Assembly: GCA_036971715.1 (NCBI GenBank)
Contig: JAVHJL010000001.1
Coordinates: 1,550,001 to 1,614,000, forward strand
DNA: 64,000 nucleotides
From: Arthrobotrys musiformis
Lineage: Eukaryota; Ascomycota; Orbiliomycetes; Orbiliales; Orbiliaceae
Direction: 5' to 3'
Shown: positions 33,750 to 46,726 of the stretch, piece after piece
Layout of the letters: every line of letters starts with the position of its first letter
Position numbering within the stretch: position 1 is the stretch's first letter
Translations under genes and position numbers: made by a program
The notes under the pieces: model-generated
What the model saw: only the letters and a program-made list of their open reading frames with translations
Database searches by the model: none
Told to the model about the DNA's origin: nothing

Positions 33750-34298
33750 TTCGTTTTTGTTGTTTTTTGTCTTTGCGGTATCGATATCGCATCGGTGTTA
33801 AACGTTTGTAGCGGTTCTTGGTGTCTATGTTTGGGTTCTGTACAATATCGATCATGATCAAGCATGCTTAATTCATCTAATTCGCAATACGTTTCACGCC
33901 TCAAAATGAAACCAATGAGAAAATCACTTAAATCATTCATGCATTTTTCATTCTCATCCGCCCCCATCTCATTCTAAAACGCCATAAGCAGATCCTGCGC
34001 TAAGTATACATGATAGGAGAAATAAGTCTTTCCTGTAAACTCCATAAACCGATGCAGGTGGGATAAAAGAAAGAAAAGAGCGAAAAAAAAGACTAAAAAT
34101 AAAGTAATTATTTTTCGTTTTGAACAAGAAAAGAAAAAGCAAGACAATCTTTCAGAAACAGCCCCAACGTTTACGTATAACCCCCCCTCCTTCCGTCTTG
34201 TAAAAATATAACAGAGCAAACAATCACTTCCTCTTCCTCTTCTCCCCAGTCACAGCATCATCGTCAAACGTGCCATCAAATCGCGAATGAGGGTGCGC
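33750..34298. other. intergenic, convergent 3' ends
   Basis: 549 bp between the second F-box gene and the DUF3684 gene. A-rich runs at 34068-34130 fit 3' UTR sequence. No gene seen. Confidence 0.5.
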
Positions 34299-37200
34299 CT
34301 AGAACCACCCCCCCTGCAAACTCGTCGTAGGCGCATTCCCACCCCCATGATGAACATTAACCGGAATCCGCCCAGACCTGGACGTGACCTGATCCTGCTT
34401 CTTCTCACCGGCCTTCTCAATCCCTCTCTTCATCGCACTGATGTATCTGCGCATATAATGCGTCACGAAACTTTCGGTATAGTACGAATGGGCAGCGCTA
34501 TGGTCCGGTACCAGGTTATGTGCGATTTCATGACACATAACCACATACCAATAAGTCATCGTGTCCGCCTCTGCGGTGCTCGAACCCGACTTCATCGCAC
34601 CGGAGTGCAACTGCATGAAATACGAGTAGTTGCAGAATAAACTGCCGCTAGTGTTGAAGGCGATCGTTCGCGAGCTTTCGTAGTAGAGCTGTATTTTCCT
34701 GAGCGGGATTTCAAACACTTTTTGTGCCAGTGTTGCGATTACGGAGCTGAATACGGTGAGATCTTGCAGGTGATTGTTCACGAAGTCCTGCTTTTCCTGT
34801 TCGGGCGTGCCGTTGGTCATGAAGAAATCGACCCCATTAGGGAATTGGCAGACCCGCACGAGGTCCGTACTAGGGCGTGCGTCGCAGTAGGTGTTTTGTT
34901 CCTTGACTTCGTTGGTCTGAGGGGGGGAGAAAACGCCGGCGCCACCGAACGGCTTCAAGGCACCAATGGCGTCCTTGAGAGTTCGATCAAGTGTTTCTGG
35001 AGAAGTTGCCTTGACATCGCCTTCGTCCTCCCAGCCGCTACCCTGTTGTATCGTCGATGTCGGTCTAGAGAGCGGTCCTCCAAGCGTGTCGGGCCCAGGT
35101 CGAATACCATCCTCACGATCGAATCCAAGCCCAGTCCGGAGTCTATTGAACAACCCTCCTCTCTTCCCCTCAAGTCGGGTCTCCAACGGTGGAGGTCCCC
35201 GATTATTATCTTCAGGAGAGTCGAAGAAAGCACCCGGCATTCTATGATGGGTGGGTGTAGTAGACAATCCAGGAACAGTCTCGTCGTTCTGATACGGAGG
35301 TGGTTTCTCGCCACCATTTATCGAAATGGCGCGCGCATTCTCCTGCTGTAACTTCTCAGCTTCTTCTTGAGCCTTCTTCTGTGCTTCCAACCTTCGCTTC
35401 TGTTCTTCGGCAACTCTCATTTCGTTCTCCTTCTTCAATCTCAAGATACGATCAACGTTGTATCCACGACTCTTGAGCGTATAGAGATCAGTACTGAGCA
35501 AACTCTCCAACAAGAGCGCAGAATGCGGCTTCGGCTTCACAAGAATGAGCTTCAACAGCTGTGCCGCAACATCAAACACCTTATAGTCCTGCGTAACATG
35601 GAGAATGGCGTTCGTCTTATCCTTGGAATTAACAATAGCTGCGGTTGTCTTCTCCACGTGACTTTTGCTCCCGGGAGCGTTGAGGGTTCTACGAAGTCTG
35701 ATGGAATTAACGATCCAGACCTCGAGGTTGGACTCAAGCCATTTGATGTCGTGCTTAACGAGCGAATGGTTGTTATGGAAGAATAGTCGGCATCTCTCCA
35801 AGCAGAGTTCACGGATCTGTTTGCTCTTCGATGGATCCTGTATTATCCGTCCAATTGTCCACTCAAGCGCAATTTGCTTGGATATTTGGGTCGACCCCAG
35901 TCCGGTATAGAGACTTTCGAGCGTCTCTTCTTGCGGACAAGTGAGGACATCGCCCTTGAAGATGTTGAACAGGATGAAATCATCAACAATGGCAATTTCC
36001 GCGGCACTAGCGAGCTGATATTCCTTGATGTTCTTTTCATCATCATCCACATCCACAAGCTCATTAGCAGTTTCCGTCTTTTCGATCGTTGCCAAGAGGA
36101 ACCTGCTATTCTTCATCGCCTTATGCAGGACCCTATCCTGCTTCAATTCCTGATACGATTCAGCTACTCTTCGGAGAATATTGAGATATTTAATCGATGT
36201 ATCACAAGACGCCAGTAATCTCTCAGAATCTCGAGTAAGCATGTATGCGATTTCAGAAATTGTAGGCTCGAGCTTGGTTCCGCATTTCATCAGGAATGGG
36301 TTCGCATCGGCTCCAAAGTCGACAAAGGAAAACACATCCTTGAATTGACTGCTTTCGTCGCCCAAGAAGCAGTTTCTGGGAGTCGTATGCTTCAAGCGCC
36401 CATTACTTATCATGGGAACGATCGGTGCCTTCCCAAGCTTCTCAACATGGGCTGGGTAGATCTCAGCTAGGCGGGAAGCGAAATAGCCAAACACACCTTT
36501 AGCTTCGGCAGGAGTGTTCGGTGGATTTTCAACTAGCTTTCGAACGGCATAATCCATCAACGGATCGGTTTTGACACCAAACTTGACAGCATGTTCCCGA
36601 AGATCTTCCCTGAGAATGGAGAATCCCAAAACCGCAGCACGGGGGTTGGTATAGCACTGACTGGGGGCCGCAAGCCTTGGAATACCACCTTTGGTAGTCG
36701 GACTATCTAATGGCAGGAACGAAGCATTCTGCTCTCCGATCTGGTAATAGTTATAGCCGTTGAGCACGTAGTTGGTAGTATAGTACTTGAGCGCCTTCTC
36801 CCGTCTCGCGTGTGCCTTAACAAAATCTCGCTCCTGGCTGGCGATAAAAATCTGCAACAAATAATTGGAGCTGGGGAATTGATTCAGTCCAAGCTTGAGA
36901 ACAAACTTCTCCTCGGCGGTCTGACCACCACGCCAGTTTTGAGCGCCGCCAGGCCATTGAATGATAGGGCATTCTAGTTCACGAAGCTCAGGCTTCGGCA
37001 CGAACAAATCCATGGCGCGGTAGATCTTCTTTTCGTCACCTTCCGCTTTGCAGAATGGGGTTTGCTTCAACTTCAAAATATCTTCTGGAGGGATATCTTG
37101 GCTGACGCTGGTAAAGTACTTGATAAGATCGTAGGCGCTCCAGGTGGCCGCAGTATCGTCACCCTTAGCCTGCAATCGTTCCAAAACCAGAGAAAGCTCA

Positions 37201-39774
37201 AGGGTTTTCCGAACCCCCAATGCCATCAGATAGTCTTCTTTGACACCATTCATACTTTGGATGATAGGTAGGTCTTTGAAGATCTTGACAGTTGGAAAGT
37301 ACGCTTCTCCGGGTCTTTTCATACCCTTGGATGAGGGCACACATGATATGGGCTTGAGTACAGTTGCGATAGCGGACTTGTCGTTCGGAACTAGCTTCTT
37401 CCACGGTTTAGCAAGTATGGCATGGAAATGAGCGGCAAATTGTGGAGAAAGAGTGATGTTATGCTCAATCCCGATTTGCGCCAGAGTGTCCGGCGAAGCT
37501 AGATAAACAGCCCATTCGACTAGATCTAGCTCCCTCCACCCTAAAGCTTGAAGTTCCTCACGTTTCATCGTTTTTGTCAAGGAGAAAGGGATACAAGTCG
37601 GCGGCACCGGCATCTCTGGTGGAAGAACAGCTGGAGTCACAAAGCTCGTGATACCCGCAAGTGCTATCGGGGCACCCATAACTTCTGGATTCTCTGTTTC
37701 TTCCGGATTGACAGATGAGGCAACAGCGACTTTTAGCAGCTCTTGCACAAACTCCTGGCTAACATCACCAGACATCACCTTCTTAGCCAACCACTTCAAG
37801 AAAACAGCCATCTGTGCTCCGGTCAAAGCTCTGTTCTCCAATTCTGTCCTCATATCGCTGAGGGAGAATTCATGGATGAAGCCGTACATCCTCAAAGCTC
37901 TAACGAACCCAGGAGCATCAGTTTGAACCGTAGGAGGCAGCAAGGGTATACCGGACAAGAAACTGCTAATTTCTTCCGCCCCCTTTGGAATAATCCGAAC
38001 AGTGTTGCTAGGCAAGATTCCCTTCGTACTGATCACCTCAACAACGTTCGAACACTGCCAAAATGCCTCCTCGATAATTTGCCCGACAACCGGACTTGGC
38101 GTACTCTCAACGAAGGTAAACATATTCATGATGTGTAGCACCGAGGGCGCAACTTTATTCCAGGCATCGATAGTTGCCGTGTATTTTCCTTCCCCGGGTT
38201 GAATCCGTCCACGCAGGCCTGTCATTTCGTAGAAGTACACGATACGCGCGAGAATACCGGCCATGCGAAGCATTTCTGCATTCCATTCTTTCACATAGCG
38301 GGCGTTGAAATCAATGCTCTCACGTTCTACCGTTGGGATGACGCTATGTGCCGCGAAATGCGCTCTAATGGCCGTTGTCTGATGGGTTGCAAACCCGATA
38401 AAGATCTTGCCGAGTTTCGTAGGTAGAACATTCGCAAAAATGAACGTATCGGATTTAGAATCCACGGACTCAGAGGCATCCAACTCGTCTTTCGACATCG
38501 TCAAGATGGCACACTTTGTCCTGCGCGGAGGAGGCTTTTTGGTCGCTCTCTCCAGATTAGTGGCGAACGTTGAGGTGACATTCGATTGAAGATTCGCAGT
38601 AGCTATTCTGATGAATATGGTGCTACTGGTAACCTTCGAAAGATCCACCGTGTCTACCAAATTTGCGGACGAACCGTTACGGGAGATGTCCTTCAAGCTG
38701 CTGCTAACAGCTGGCTGTGCAAGTCTTTGCCAGAACCCTCTAAACCCGCTTGTGACCGTATCAGCGACAGCCTGTCCCAGTTTTGGTTTCTCCTTGTACG
38801 TCACGAGGCCCATAACGTCAGCCGTGAGTTGTACGCTCTCAGAATCCACGCCGATGATCTTGAGCATTGCACCGGTTCCTCGCTGGGCAGTTGAAATGCT
38901 GCTAGGCAGGCTCAGCGGATTGGCCGGCGATTTCTTCTTTTTAATCGAGGTAACACAGTAGTTGTCAATGTAGAGGTCGACCTTCTCTAGCGAAACGAAG
39001 GTAAGGGAGGTAGCTAGGAACTGTGATAGCGAGACTAACGGTGGCGGGTCCGCTGGTTGTCGGTATTCGAGTAGAAAGGTAGTCATGAGATCATGTTGTG
39101 GGAGCTTAGCCCGTCTTGTGAACAACTGGTTCCCTTTCCAATAGAACGCCATCGCCTGTGACCCAGAGGAAACAAACGGCTCTTCGCACTCGTCGAAAAC
39201 ACTGTAGAAACCGACACCAAAGGCGCCTAAAAATTGGCCGTATTAGCCTCCTAATCCATACTATTCAATATATTTCGGGTTGGCGAACATACCAATTTTG
39301 GTCTCATCAGGGTTCCCTTCGGCAATTCTCTTCAGCCGCTGCCAATCTTCCTCACGAAACGGAATACCATCATTCTTGACCAGCATCCTTTTGCACTTGC
39401 TCTTTAACAGTCTCTTAAGCTCCTCATTTTTTCTTTGCGTCGGCGTCATGGAGCTCAAATCAACCGAAGAGTCCGCCGGAGCGAGACCAGCGGTTTCGTA
39501 CCGGATCTCAACACGTGTGGCGCTTGCATCGGCAGCATTCTGTAGCAATTCTCGCAGGGTGGTGTGTTCGCCGGAATACCGCGCTAAGACTTTGTCAATC
39601 TAGTAATCGAAATGGGAAGAAGCAGCCAGTTAGCAAGAGTTCGGTCGTGATAGGGGGAGCTTTTCAAAGCGGGAGGTGACCTACCAAAGCTCTTGTATTG
39701 ACAGTGACAGCTTCCTCATCAACTCCGGAGCCGAGCGTCGTCTGCCGGAGGGAATTGTAGTCTATTACGGACAT
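34299..39774 (-). CDS. DUF3684 giant protein with Hsp90-like ATPase domain (sacsin/NO VEIN type)
   Basis: Three exons, complement(join(34299..39226,39293..39599,39685..39774)), encode 1774 residues. The N-terminus is a GHKL/Hsp90-like ATP-binding fold: Glu47, Asn51 and Asp54 in Leu-Arg-Glu-Leu-Leu-Gln-Asn-Ala-Ala-Asp-Ala, a second motif Lys-Asn-Asp-Gly-Ile-Pro-Phe, and Gly-Ala-Phe-Gly-Val-Gly-Phe-Tyr-Ser-Val-Phe restored by splicing intron 2. The long middle carries DUF3684. A coiled, Gln/Glu/Lys-rich segment lies at about 1390-1440 and a disordered part to about 1560. Near the C-terminus (residues 1698-1708) His-Glu-Ile-Ala-His plus a His six positions later resembles a zinc metallopeptidase site. 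Family function is unknown; sacsin relatives are co-chaperone-like. Confidence 0.87.
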
Positions 39775-41289
39775 TTTCGGTCGGGTAATCTGGAAGCTAC
39801 CAGACGGATCTTCTGGGTATGGTAAGCTATGGTGATGTCGTGGTTGAAGTAGGGAAGAGAATGTAGGGTTTGGTGTTTGTCCAGGATATCCACCAGAGGT
39901 TGGTTTAGGACTGTATCGCGACAGCCAGCCGAGCTATTTAGGAATAGGAAGCGAGGCCGTATGTAAGTATGTAAGTATGTAAGTATGGCCTCGTATGCCC
40001 TTGTCCGTGCTCGTATGTGTGTATGATGTATGGGTATGTAAGTGATTCGTGTGATTCGATGCAGCCAGGTTAGGCGATGAGGTTTGAAAAGAGGAAGAGG
40101 AAAAGGAAGAAGGTCAAGAAAAGAGAGATGTGAACGAGAAAGAAATAGGAACAGCTGAGCCAGCTTCAACTCGAGCTCGACTTGTGATACGCCACGCTGC
40201 ACTGCACTGCACTGCACAATCCGGTCTTGAAGTCCCCTCCTTCAACCAGTCATGACGCGGCCTCGGTTTCGGTGCCGTCGTAGCTGTGTGTTATAGTTAT
40301 GTGGACGTGGACGTGGGGTGGAGAGATATAACTATATCCTGCTCCTGTGACGAAGCCAGGGACCGAAACTTCGGGAAGAACCTCGATGTCCTGTTCGATC
40401 GAGTGCAGCCGGGTCAGCTAGTAACGTCCCTCGTCAGCTAGCTGCACCTGCAGGACAGATATGCAATTGCCTCCACCCCTGAAGCCTTACAGACAGGTAA
40501 GCCGATGTGACGAGCGTGGGGAGATGACAAATGCAAGGTCGAAAGCAGGAGAAGGAATTGGGACCTTGGCCGCCTTCTTGACCGGGGGAGCAGTCGAGGC
40601 AGTTGAAGAGCACGTTTAGATTCACGTTTGTTTCAAACGACAAACAACCAACGTCCTCCCGTGTAGCACAGGGGGTCTGTCTCCGTCGACGACGCCAGCG
40701 ACCCGGCGTTAAGATGTCCTTAACTCCGACCACACCTCCAACGCAAAATACCACACACTACTTCCCCCCAGTACCTAGTACTAGGAAGGGCAGCATTATA
40801 TTGACATCTCGATATAGTATTCAATCCCACAGGGTATCTTCTTGTACCTAATTTCAAAACTCTATCTTGAGTGACCTCGGGTATGCCCGAAACCATAAAC
40901 CTAATCTGTAATATATTTATAGCCGAACTCAATGTTCTTGTCAACTGCTACATTATATTGTGTATTGTGACTATATCGAAGTGGAGATGCTTCATCAAAC
41001 TCGAGGCTATTGATACTTGGGTAATATATTGATATATTGCGGCTGTCATGATCGGTATTCTGCTTATACAGATATATCCGCATCGGTGTCGACGCATGTA
41101 GAAACGATGTTATGATATAATCATCTTGAACAGAAAAAACGACGTTAATTACTGCCTCAAAGCGTACATACTACTATATACACCCGATACCCCCTCCACA
41201 ACCAACCCCAAAACAAAAAATACAAACGCCATCCGCTTTTCATGATCAATTCACAAAAAATCCAAGAAAGAAAGAAAATAAAGGAACAT
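39775..41289. other. intergenic upstream of the DUF3684 gene
   Basis: 1.5 kb holding the promoter of the DUF3684 gene and the 3' flank of TRS120. A tandem ATGTAAGT repeat (three copies, about 39961-39986) and a CTGCA repeat (about 40199-40215) are present. No gene seen. Confidence 0.5.
39961..39986. repeat. ATGTAAGT microsatellite, three copies
   Basis: Three perfect 8-bp units followed by ATGG, about 190 bp upstream of the DUF3684 start codon, so probably in its promoter or leader. Confidence 0.7.
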
Positions 41290-44200
41290 TCAATCACTAG
41301 CAACAACATTACACACATCCCTCGCATACCAAACCTTTCGTTCCCCTCTAATCATCTCCTCCAAAAGCCTCTGCTCAACCTCCAACGGCTCCCTCCCCTT
41401 CCTCCCTTCCTCCTCACCCCCTTCATCCTCCTCATCGTAATCATCACCCTTAACCTCCTCCACGCACCCCAAAATCTCATACTCCCCACTGGCAATAACC
41501 ACCATCCCCATCTCAACAACCTTCTCCTCCCCAGCACGAACCCACCCAACCCCCCGCTGAAGCGTCCCATTAAACCCCGCCCGTCTCGTCATCTCCAACC
41601 CAGCATTCCCACTCCCCCCACCCACAAACCTCAAACAAGGTAACACCCTACAAATCAACCTAACCTTCTTCGTCCCCCTATTCCTCACCAAAACCTTCAC
41701 CCTAAAGAATTCATCCGTCTTAACCACCCACCTCCCCCTACCCGTACTCTTCACCCCAGCACCCCCATCATCCTCAAGCGTAACCGTAACCTCAACCTCC
41801 TCAGCCTTCACAACATCAACCCCCCTACTAGCCCCCATCCGGAAATTCCTACACTCAACAACACCACTCCTCTCCGTCCCAACCTCCTCCCACACCCCAC
41901 TAATCCTCTTCAACACCGCCTCTTTATACCAAAACCCCTCCCGCGTAACCCTCTCCAACTCCGGAGAAACCTTCGTGAGCGAAACAACATACTGCCGCTG
42001 CGTTTTACTCAAACTCGGTATCGGTGCCGTGGGGTTCGACACATAAACCCTCTTCAGCGGTAAAATCAACCGCGTGGAGTGTCCAGCAGGAATAGTATCC
42101 GACGCCGAAAACCTCATATCATCCCCCCCACCTCCACCTCCAACATCCTCATCCGCCGGTGTAAACATCATCGAAACCCTCAACGGATGCGGCCACGAGT
42201 TTCGAATATCGATCAGAACCAAAGCATACGTACTCGGATTCTCCACATTCGATAACCGCGTGAATAACTCCCGAACCTGCTCGTTCCTCGTCGGATACTG
42301 CGACCGGCTGAACTCCCCATTCCCCGCATTCGTCAACTGTTGCGTCTCCGGGTGTTCAGCCAGTAACGACGAACTAACCCCGCTCCACGGTAAAAAGTCC
42401 ATCCGAACCAACTCCACAGCAGCATTAACCGTAACCGTAACATCCGTCTCCGTACGTCTGGTATACCACCCCCCACTCCCCTCCCCTTCCTTCTTCTTCT
42501 CCCCATCCCGATCAATAAACCCATAATCAACCACAACCTTCCCGCTCGTCAACCCCGGCTTCCCCAAAACCTGCACTTTGAAGACCCCCGTGCCCCCAGG
42601 CGGAATAACAACCTTCTCCTCAGGCCTAATCCACTCAAACGCCTTCTTCTTATAAAGTATAACCTCAAGCTCATACACCTCCGCCGGCAACCCCTGCTTC
42701 TGAGAAATCGCATTCGTAACAGGCTCCGTAGTACTATCCACAAAACTAATAGCAACGAAATCAACCGCAACAGACCCGCTCTCATTCTTAACGTGAACCG
42801 TAAACACCTGTTTCTCGCCTTCCAGCACCATTATAGCGTTTTGCGGAAGACTCGTATGCGTGATCGTTAGCTTCGGTTGCGCGGGTATGACGCTGATAGA
42901 GAGCTGTTTGAGGTCTGGTCCGAAATTCGGTTGCGGGATTTGGCTGGCGCGGATATTGTTGGATGTAGATGAGATATGCGATTTCGGCCGTGGATGTTCC
43001 AATCTCATCGCCCCGATGCCGACTTTTTTAATCTTATCCTCCCCGTCGACGGGTATCATCCTAACATCCGGCACGATAGGGAAAAACTTCTCTTTGCACC
43101 CGTAGACTTTGATCTTTGCACCCAGAAGCTTCATCGTACCGGAACTCTGGGGGATACCCGTGATAATGTAGGTATGCTGTCGGTATGCACCAATGACCAC
43201 ACTGGCGGGTAACGTCTCAAACTTCACACCCGTAACATCCAATGCTACACTATCAATCTGAATCTCGAAATCAAACGGATTCTGCAACGTTATCAAAAAA
43301 TCAACGGGCTCCGACTCCACAAGCAAAGTTTTGATCGTTGTCGACGACAGTGAAGTGACCGTTGTATGCTTCGAAGCGAAAGGGTTATAAATAAAGGGAT
43401 TCTTCGCGGCGTCGGTAACTGCGGATAGTTCGGCGGCAGCATGAGGGATAGGAGGCTTCCATATTTGAGATCTGAAAAAACACCATTAGCACGACAATCC
43501 CCTCAATTCAAAATAAAGAAGAGAAAACCATACTCTACCAGTTCGATATCCCTCAACAGGTAATCATCCCAATAATCAGCCACGCCACCCATATCCTCAT
43601 CCAACCCACTCTTCCTCGCAAGCCCCACCGTTCTAGTAAAACTCTCCGCCAACTTCCCTTGTTCCCCTTTACTCAACTCCGTCCCCGCGATCTCCAGAAG
43701 CTTCGTCGTATACCGCAATATGGCTTCATAATCCGGAATAGCCTCTGTGAGAAGAATGCAGGATCTCAAAACCCCAACCTTCAACGACAGCCAACCAAAG
43801 CTCCTGTAATGGTTAGCATCGGCGAGGGTTTTCTTTAGTAATGTGTTTTTTTCTTCATCCGTAGAGGTTTCGATTGCTTGAGATAGCGTGTCGTGCGTGA
43901 TGCCGTATGCGGCGCAAAGCTCATCGAGGAGGCGACTCGTTCGAACAATATCTGCCTCATCGCCGTCGAGTCCCCCTTCCCCCTCAGGTGGTTGAGGGGT
44001 TCCCGGCCTCGAAGGCCCATTTCTACTAGCCGGCCTAAATTCCTCCCCACCGGATGCAGTAGGGTGCAAACCTGTCTCCGCAGCACCCACAACCCTAGCT
44101 TGTATCAAACTGGGTACCAACAGCTTCAACAGCTCCCTCGTCACAAGAGCCTTCTTCCTCTTAAACTCTATCTTATCAAGAACCGATGCCATGCCACCGA

Positions 44201-45952
44201 GAATACTCGCGGAATCGGCGACTGTGAGACTTTGAAGGTTATTAGGATACGCCTTCATCACCAAAGCAGCAATATCCCCCCTCGACAGATTCTTCATCTG
44301 TGGTTTCCCCAGGTTTGCAGGAATGGGTGTCCCCAGCACGATATGACCCAGAGAGTTAGCGTTGAGTCCATGGCACTGTTGAGCGACAACCATTAACTTG
44401 CAAAACCGGATGATGGTCTCGGATTGCACAAGCGCAGGCGCAGGCTCGTTATTGAATGTACCGGCTCTGCTGTAAAGTCCCAGGATGGTATTAAGCAGCT
44501 CGGGCATGATCGAGAATAACGTCTCAAGGCTCTCTGTGACAGCCCCGTTCAACTTCCATTTCGTTTCCGACAGCGGAGTTGTAGCCGGGAATACCACAGT
44601 TGGTATCTGAAGATCGAGGCCCATATACGCCATGATCACCAAACATACACCGAGACCCTCTAATGCCTTCCCGTGCCAAAGGAAATCGCCATTGTTCTTC
44701 GCAGCGATGGCTCCTTCCGTAAATCTACAATATAATTAGATATCCATTGTAAATATCAATTGTCAAAAGAAACCTACTCTCGGAATGCATCGGTGACAAA
44801 TCCCGTCATAAGATGCAGATTCGCAATCGCAATATTGATCCTAGACTTCCCCCTCACCCGTTCCTTATCGGAAACGGTCGAATTCCCAAACCCGGTCATA
44901 GTAGTCAACCGAGATCCCACACCCAAGTTGGAAAGCGCCGGGTTAGGAAGCGTCCCAGGAACCGGTAGCGACATCCTAGTACTAGGCCTGGGCCTATCAC
45001 CATCACCCGACACCGGTGCTTCGATTGTTGGAAGTGTTTGCAAATCTTTCGATAGACGTGAGAATCCGGCGAGAAGTAGGCCCGTCAGGTCAGACATGAC
45101 CGACTTTATCGATGCAACTGACGATTCATACTTCGAAGGTATCGGTATGGTGAGTTTGGGATATTCGGCGACATTAGAAGATAACTCCCCATCTTCCCTC
45201 CAAAGATGAGTATCCCTCGAGAATAAATCGTCACCAATGGGGGTATCAAACATAACCAGCGGGAACAGCAGGGCTTTGGGGTACTATCGGACATTAGCAC
45301 ACCCACCAAACGACCGAGTAGATGATGAAGTATAAGAAGGTACCTGAAAGTTCAAGTCTTGAATCCCCGCTCGAAGATCGGCAACGGAATTCTTTTCATG
45401 GTAGTCGGCGATAGCAATGACCTGGTATCGTCGGAGACCTGCTTTTAGTTTAAGCGATTTTGAAAGCTCCCCGTAGAGCACGCCCCTCCAATCCTAACAC
45501 CCAAAGAGAAGAAGATGGCGTACCATATAGGTCCTCCTGTGCATCTCTAATCCATCCAGGTACTCATGTTCGGTATTATACGACGTCGTCAAGGTATATA
45601 CTATCTGACCATTCGGGAACGATAGCGGCGAGAAGGTCGCTACACAAGTTCACCCGGAAACAATCCAGCTGTTAGAACATACAGTAACCCTAGAAAGCCA
45701 TGCCAATTGCACTTCGGAAACAACGAAAGGACCAGAGAAACCGGGAGGGGGAACATGGGAGGGACCCACGAGATCGGACGTACTCTTTGTCCCTCTCGAA
45801 TCGAGACTGACATCTTCCAGCCGAACGGTATTGACGACCTGCAATCGCTCGACAAACTCATAAAACTTGGCTCGCTTTATACGGCCGACGGGGGCGAGGA
45901 GGACCCGTATATGCGAGGGAGCGGTGAAGGAGAGTGGATCTGGCGTCGGCAT
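41290..45952 (-). CDS. TRS120: TRAPP II subunit Trs120 (TRAPPC9)
   Basis: Six exons, complement(join(41290..43471, 43534..44724, 44778..45283, 45344..45421, 45524..45639, 45784..45952)), encode 1413 residues, near the usual length in moulds. Conserved N-terminal blocks are rebuilt by splicing: Arg-Val-Leu-Leu-Ala-Pro-Val-Gly-Arg-Ile, then Ser-Pro-Leu-Ser-Phe-Pro-Asn-Gly, then Val-Ile-Ala-Ile-Ala-Asp. The C-terminal third is beta-rich, with Ig-like Trs120 repeats. Trs120 defines the TRAPP II complex that activates Ypt31/Rab11 at the late Golgi. For intron 2 a nearer acceptor would leave only a 30-bp intron; the acceptor at 45422-45423 gives 102 bp and the better protein match. The start at 45952 is chosen over an in-frame Met 41 codons earlier. 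Confidence 0.88.
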
Positions 45953-46726
45953 CCTGCAGGTCCAAAGCTGGGGTTCGGAATGGGAATGGGGAGGACAAGG
46001 CGCGCAACCAGCTTGGCTCTTGTTACAACGGTAACTCTCGCTCTCGCTCTCGAGCTTGACCTCGCTGCACCCCAACCTGAGGGAGTCGAGTCTCGAAGTG
46101 TCGCGTTTTGTGGAATCAGGTGCTCGGGAGAAGGTCCAAAGGTTGGCTTCGCATATCTGACTCCCGGTGGTGATTCTGGCACTGCGTCTACGACCCGAAT
46201 CGCGGGGACAGTAGGTGGATTTGGGATGTAGTGTGTCTGCGTATATGGGAGGATGGAAGCTCTGAGCTAACTGGAGCGAGAGTCCAGTTGGCGAGTTCGA
46301 AGCTCCATTTGATCGTTTGATTGAGCCGAACTGGAACGGCCGCCCAACGCAAACGGACAGCGCATATATTCTATTCTATATTATATTACTTCCTCTACTA
46401 TAACCTCTGATATACAAGTCTATACCTACTCAGGTATATGCTCTATGCTCTATACGCATATCATGGGTTTATAGTATAATATTCACGGTCGTGTGCCACG
46501 GGAGGGGCACTGGTATACCCCTGTATGTACCGTACCACGAGAGAGCGAGCGAGGGGCAATTCTTCCGTATAAATTGTAGCTGGTGGCAGCAGCAGCAGCA
46601 GTAACTACAGGCATTGTATGTGTAGTAGTAGTATGAAAAGAAGCATCAATTATGCCTCTTTCTATCGGCTCGATTTTTAGAAAAAGGACCGCGGCCTCGA
46701 CTTCAAGATGTCATACATATCAAACT
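45953..46726. other. intergenic between PRE5 and TRS120
   Basis: 774 bp containing the TRS120 promoter and the PRE5 3' flank. It has a CTCTCG repeat (about 46035-46052), AT-rich DNA at 46360-46460 and a GCA trinucleotide run (about 46586-46601). A plus-strand open frame here is the shadow of TRS120 exon 1. Confidence 0.5.

Noticed and set aside
45494..45523. 30-bp intron 2 in TRS120
   Set aside because: Too short for a spliceosomal intron; the acceptor further on restores the conserved Val-Ile-Ala-Ile-Ala-Asp block.
45707..46231. 174-codon plus-strand frame
   Set aside because: Antisense to TRS120 exon 1, whose protein matches a known family.
46260..46320. Possible tRNA suggested by an AGTTCGAAGCT stretch
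   Set aside because: The flanks do not form acceptor, D or anticodon stems.
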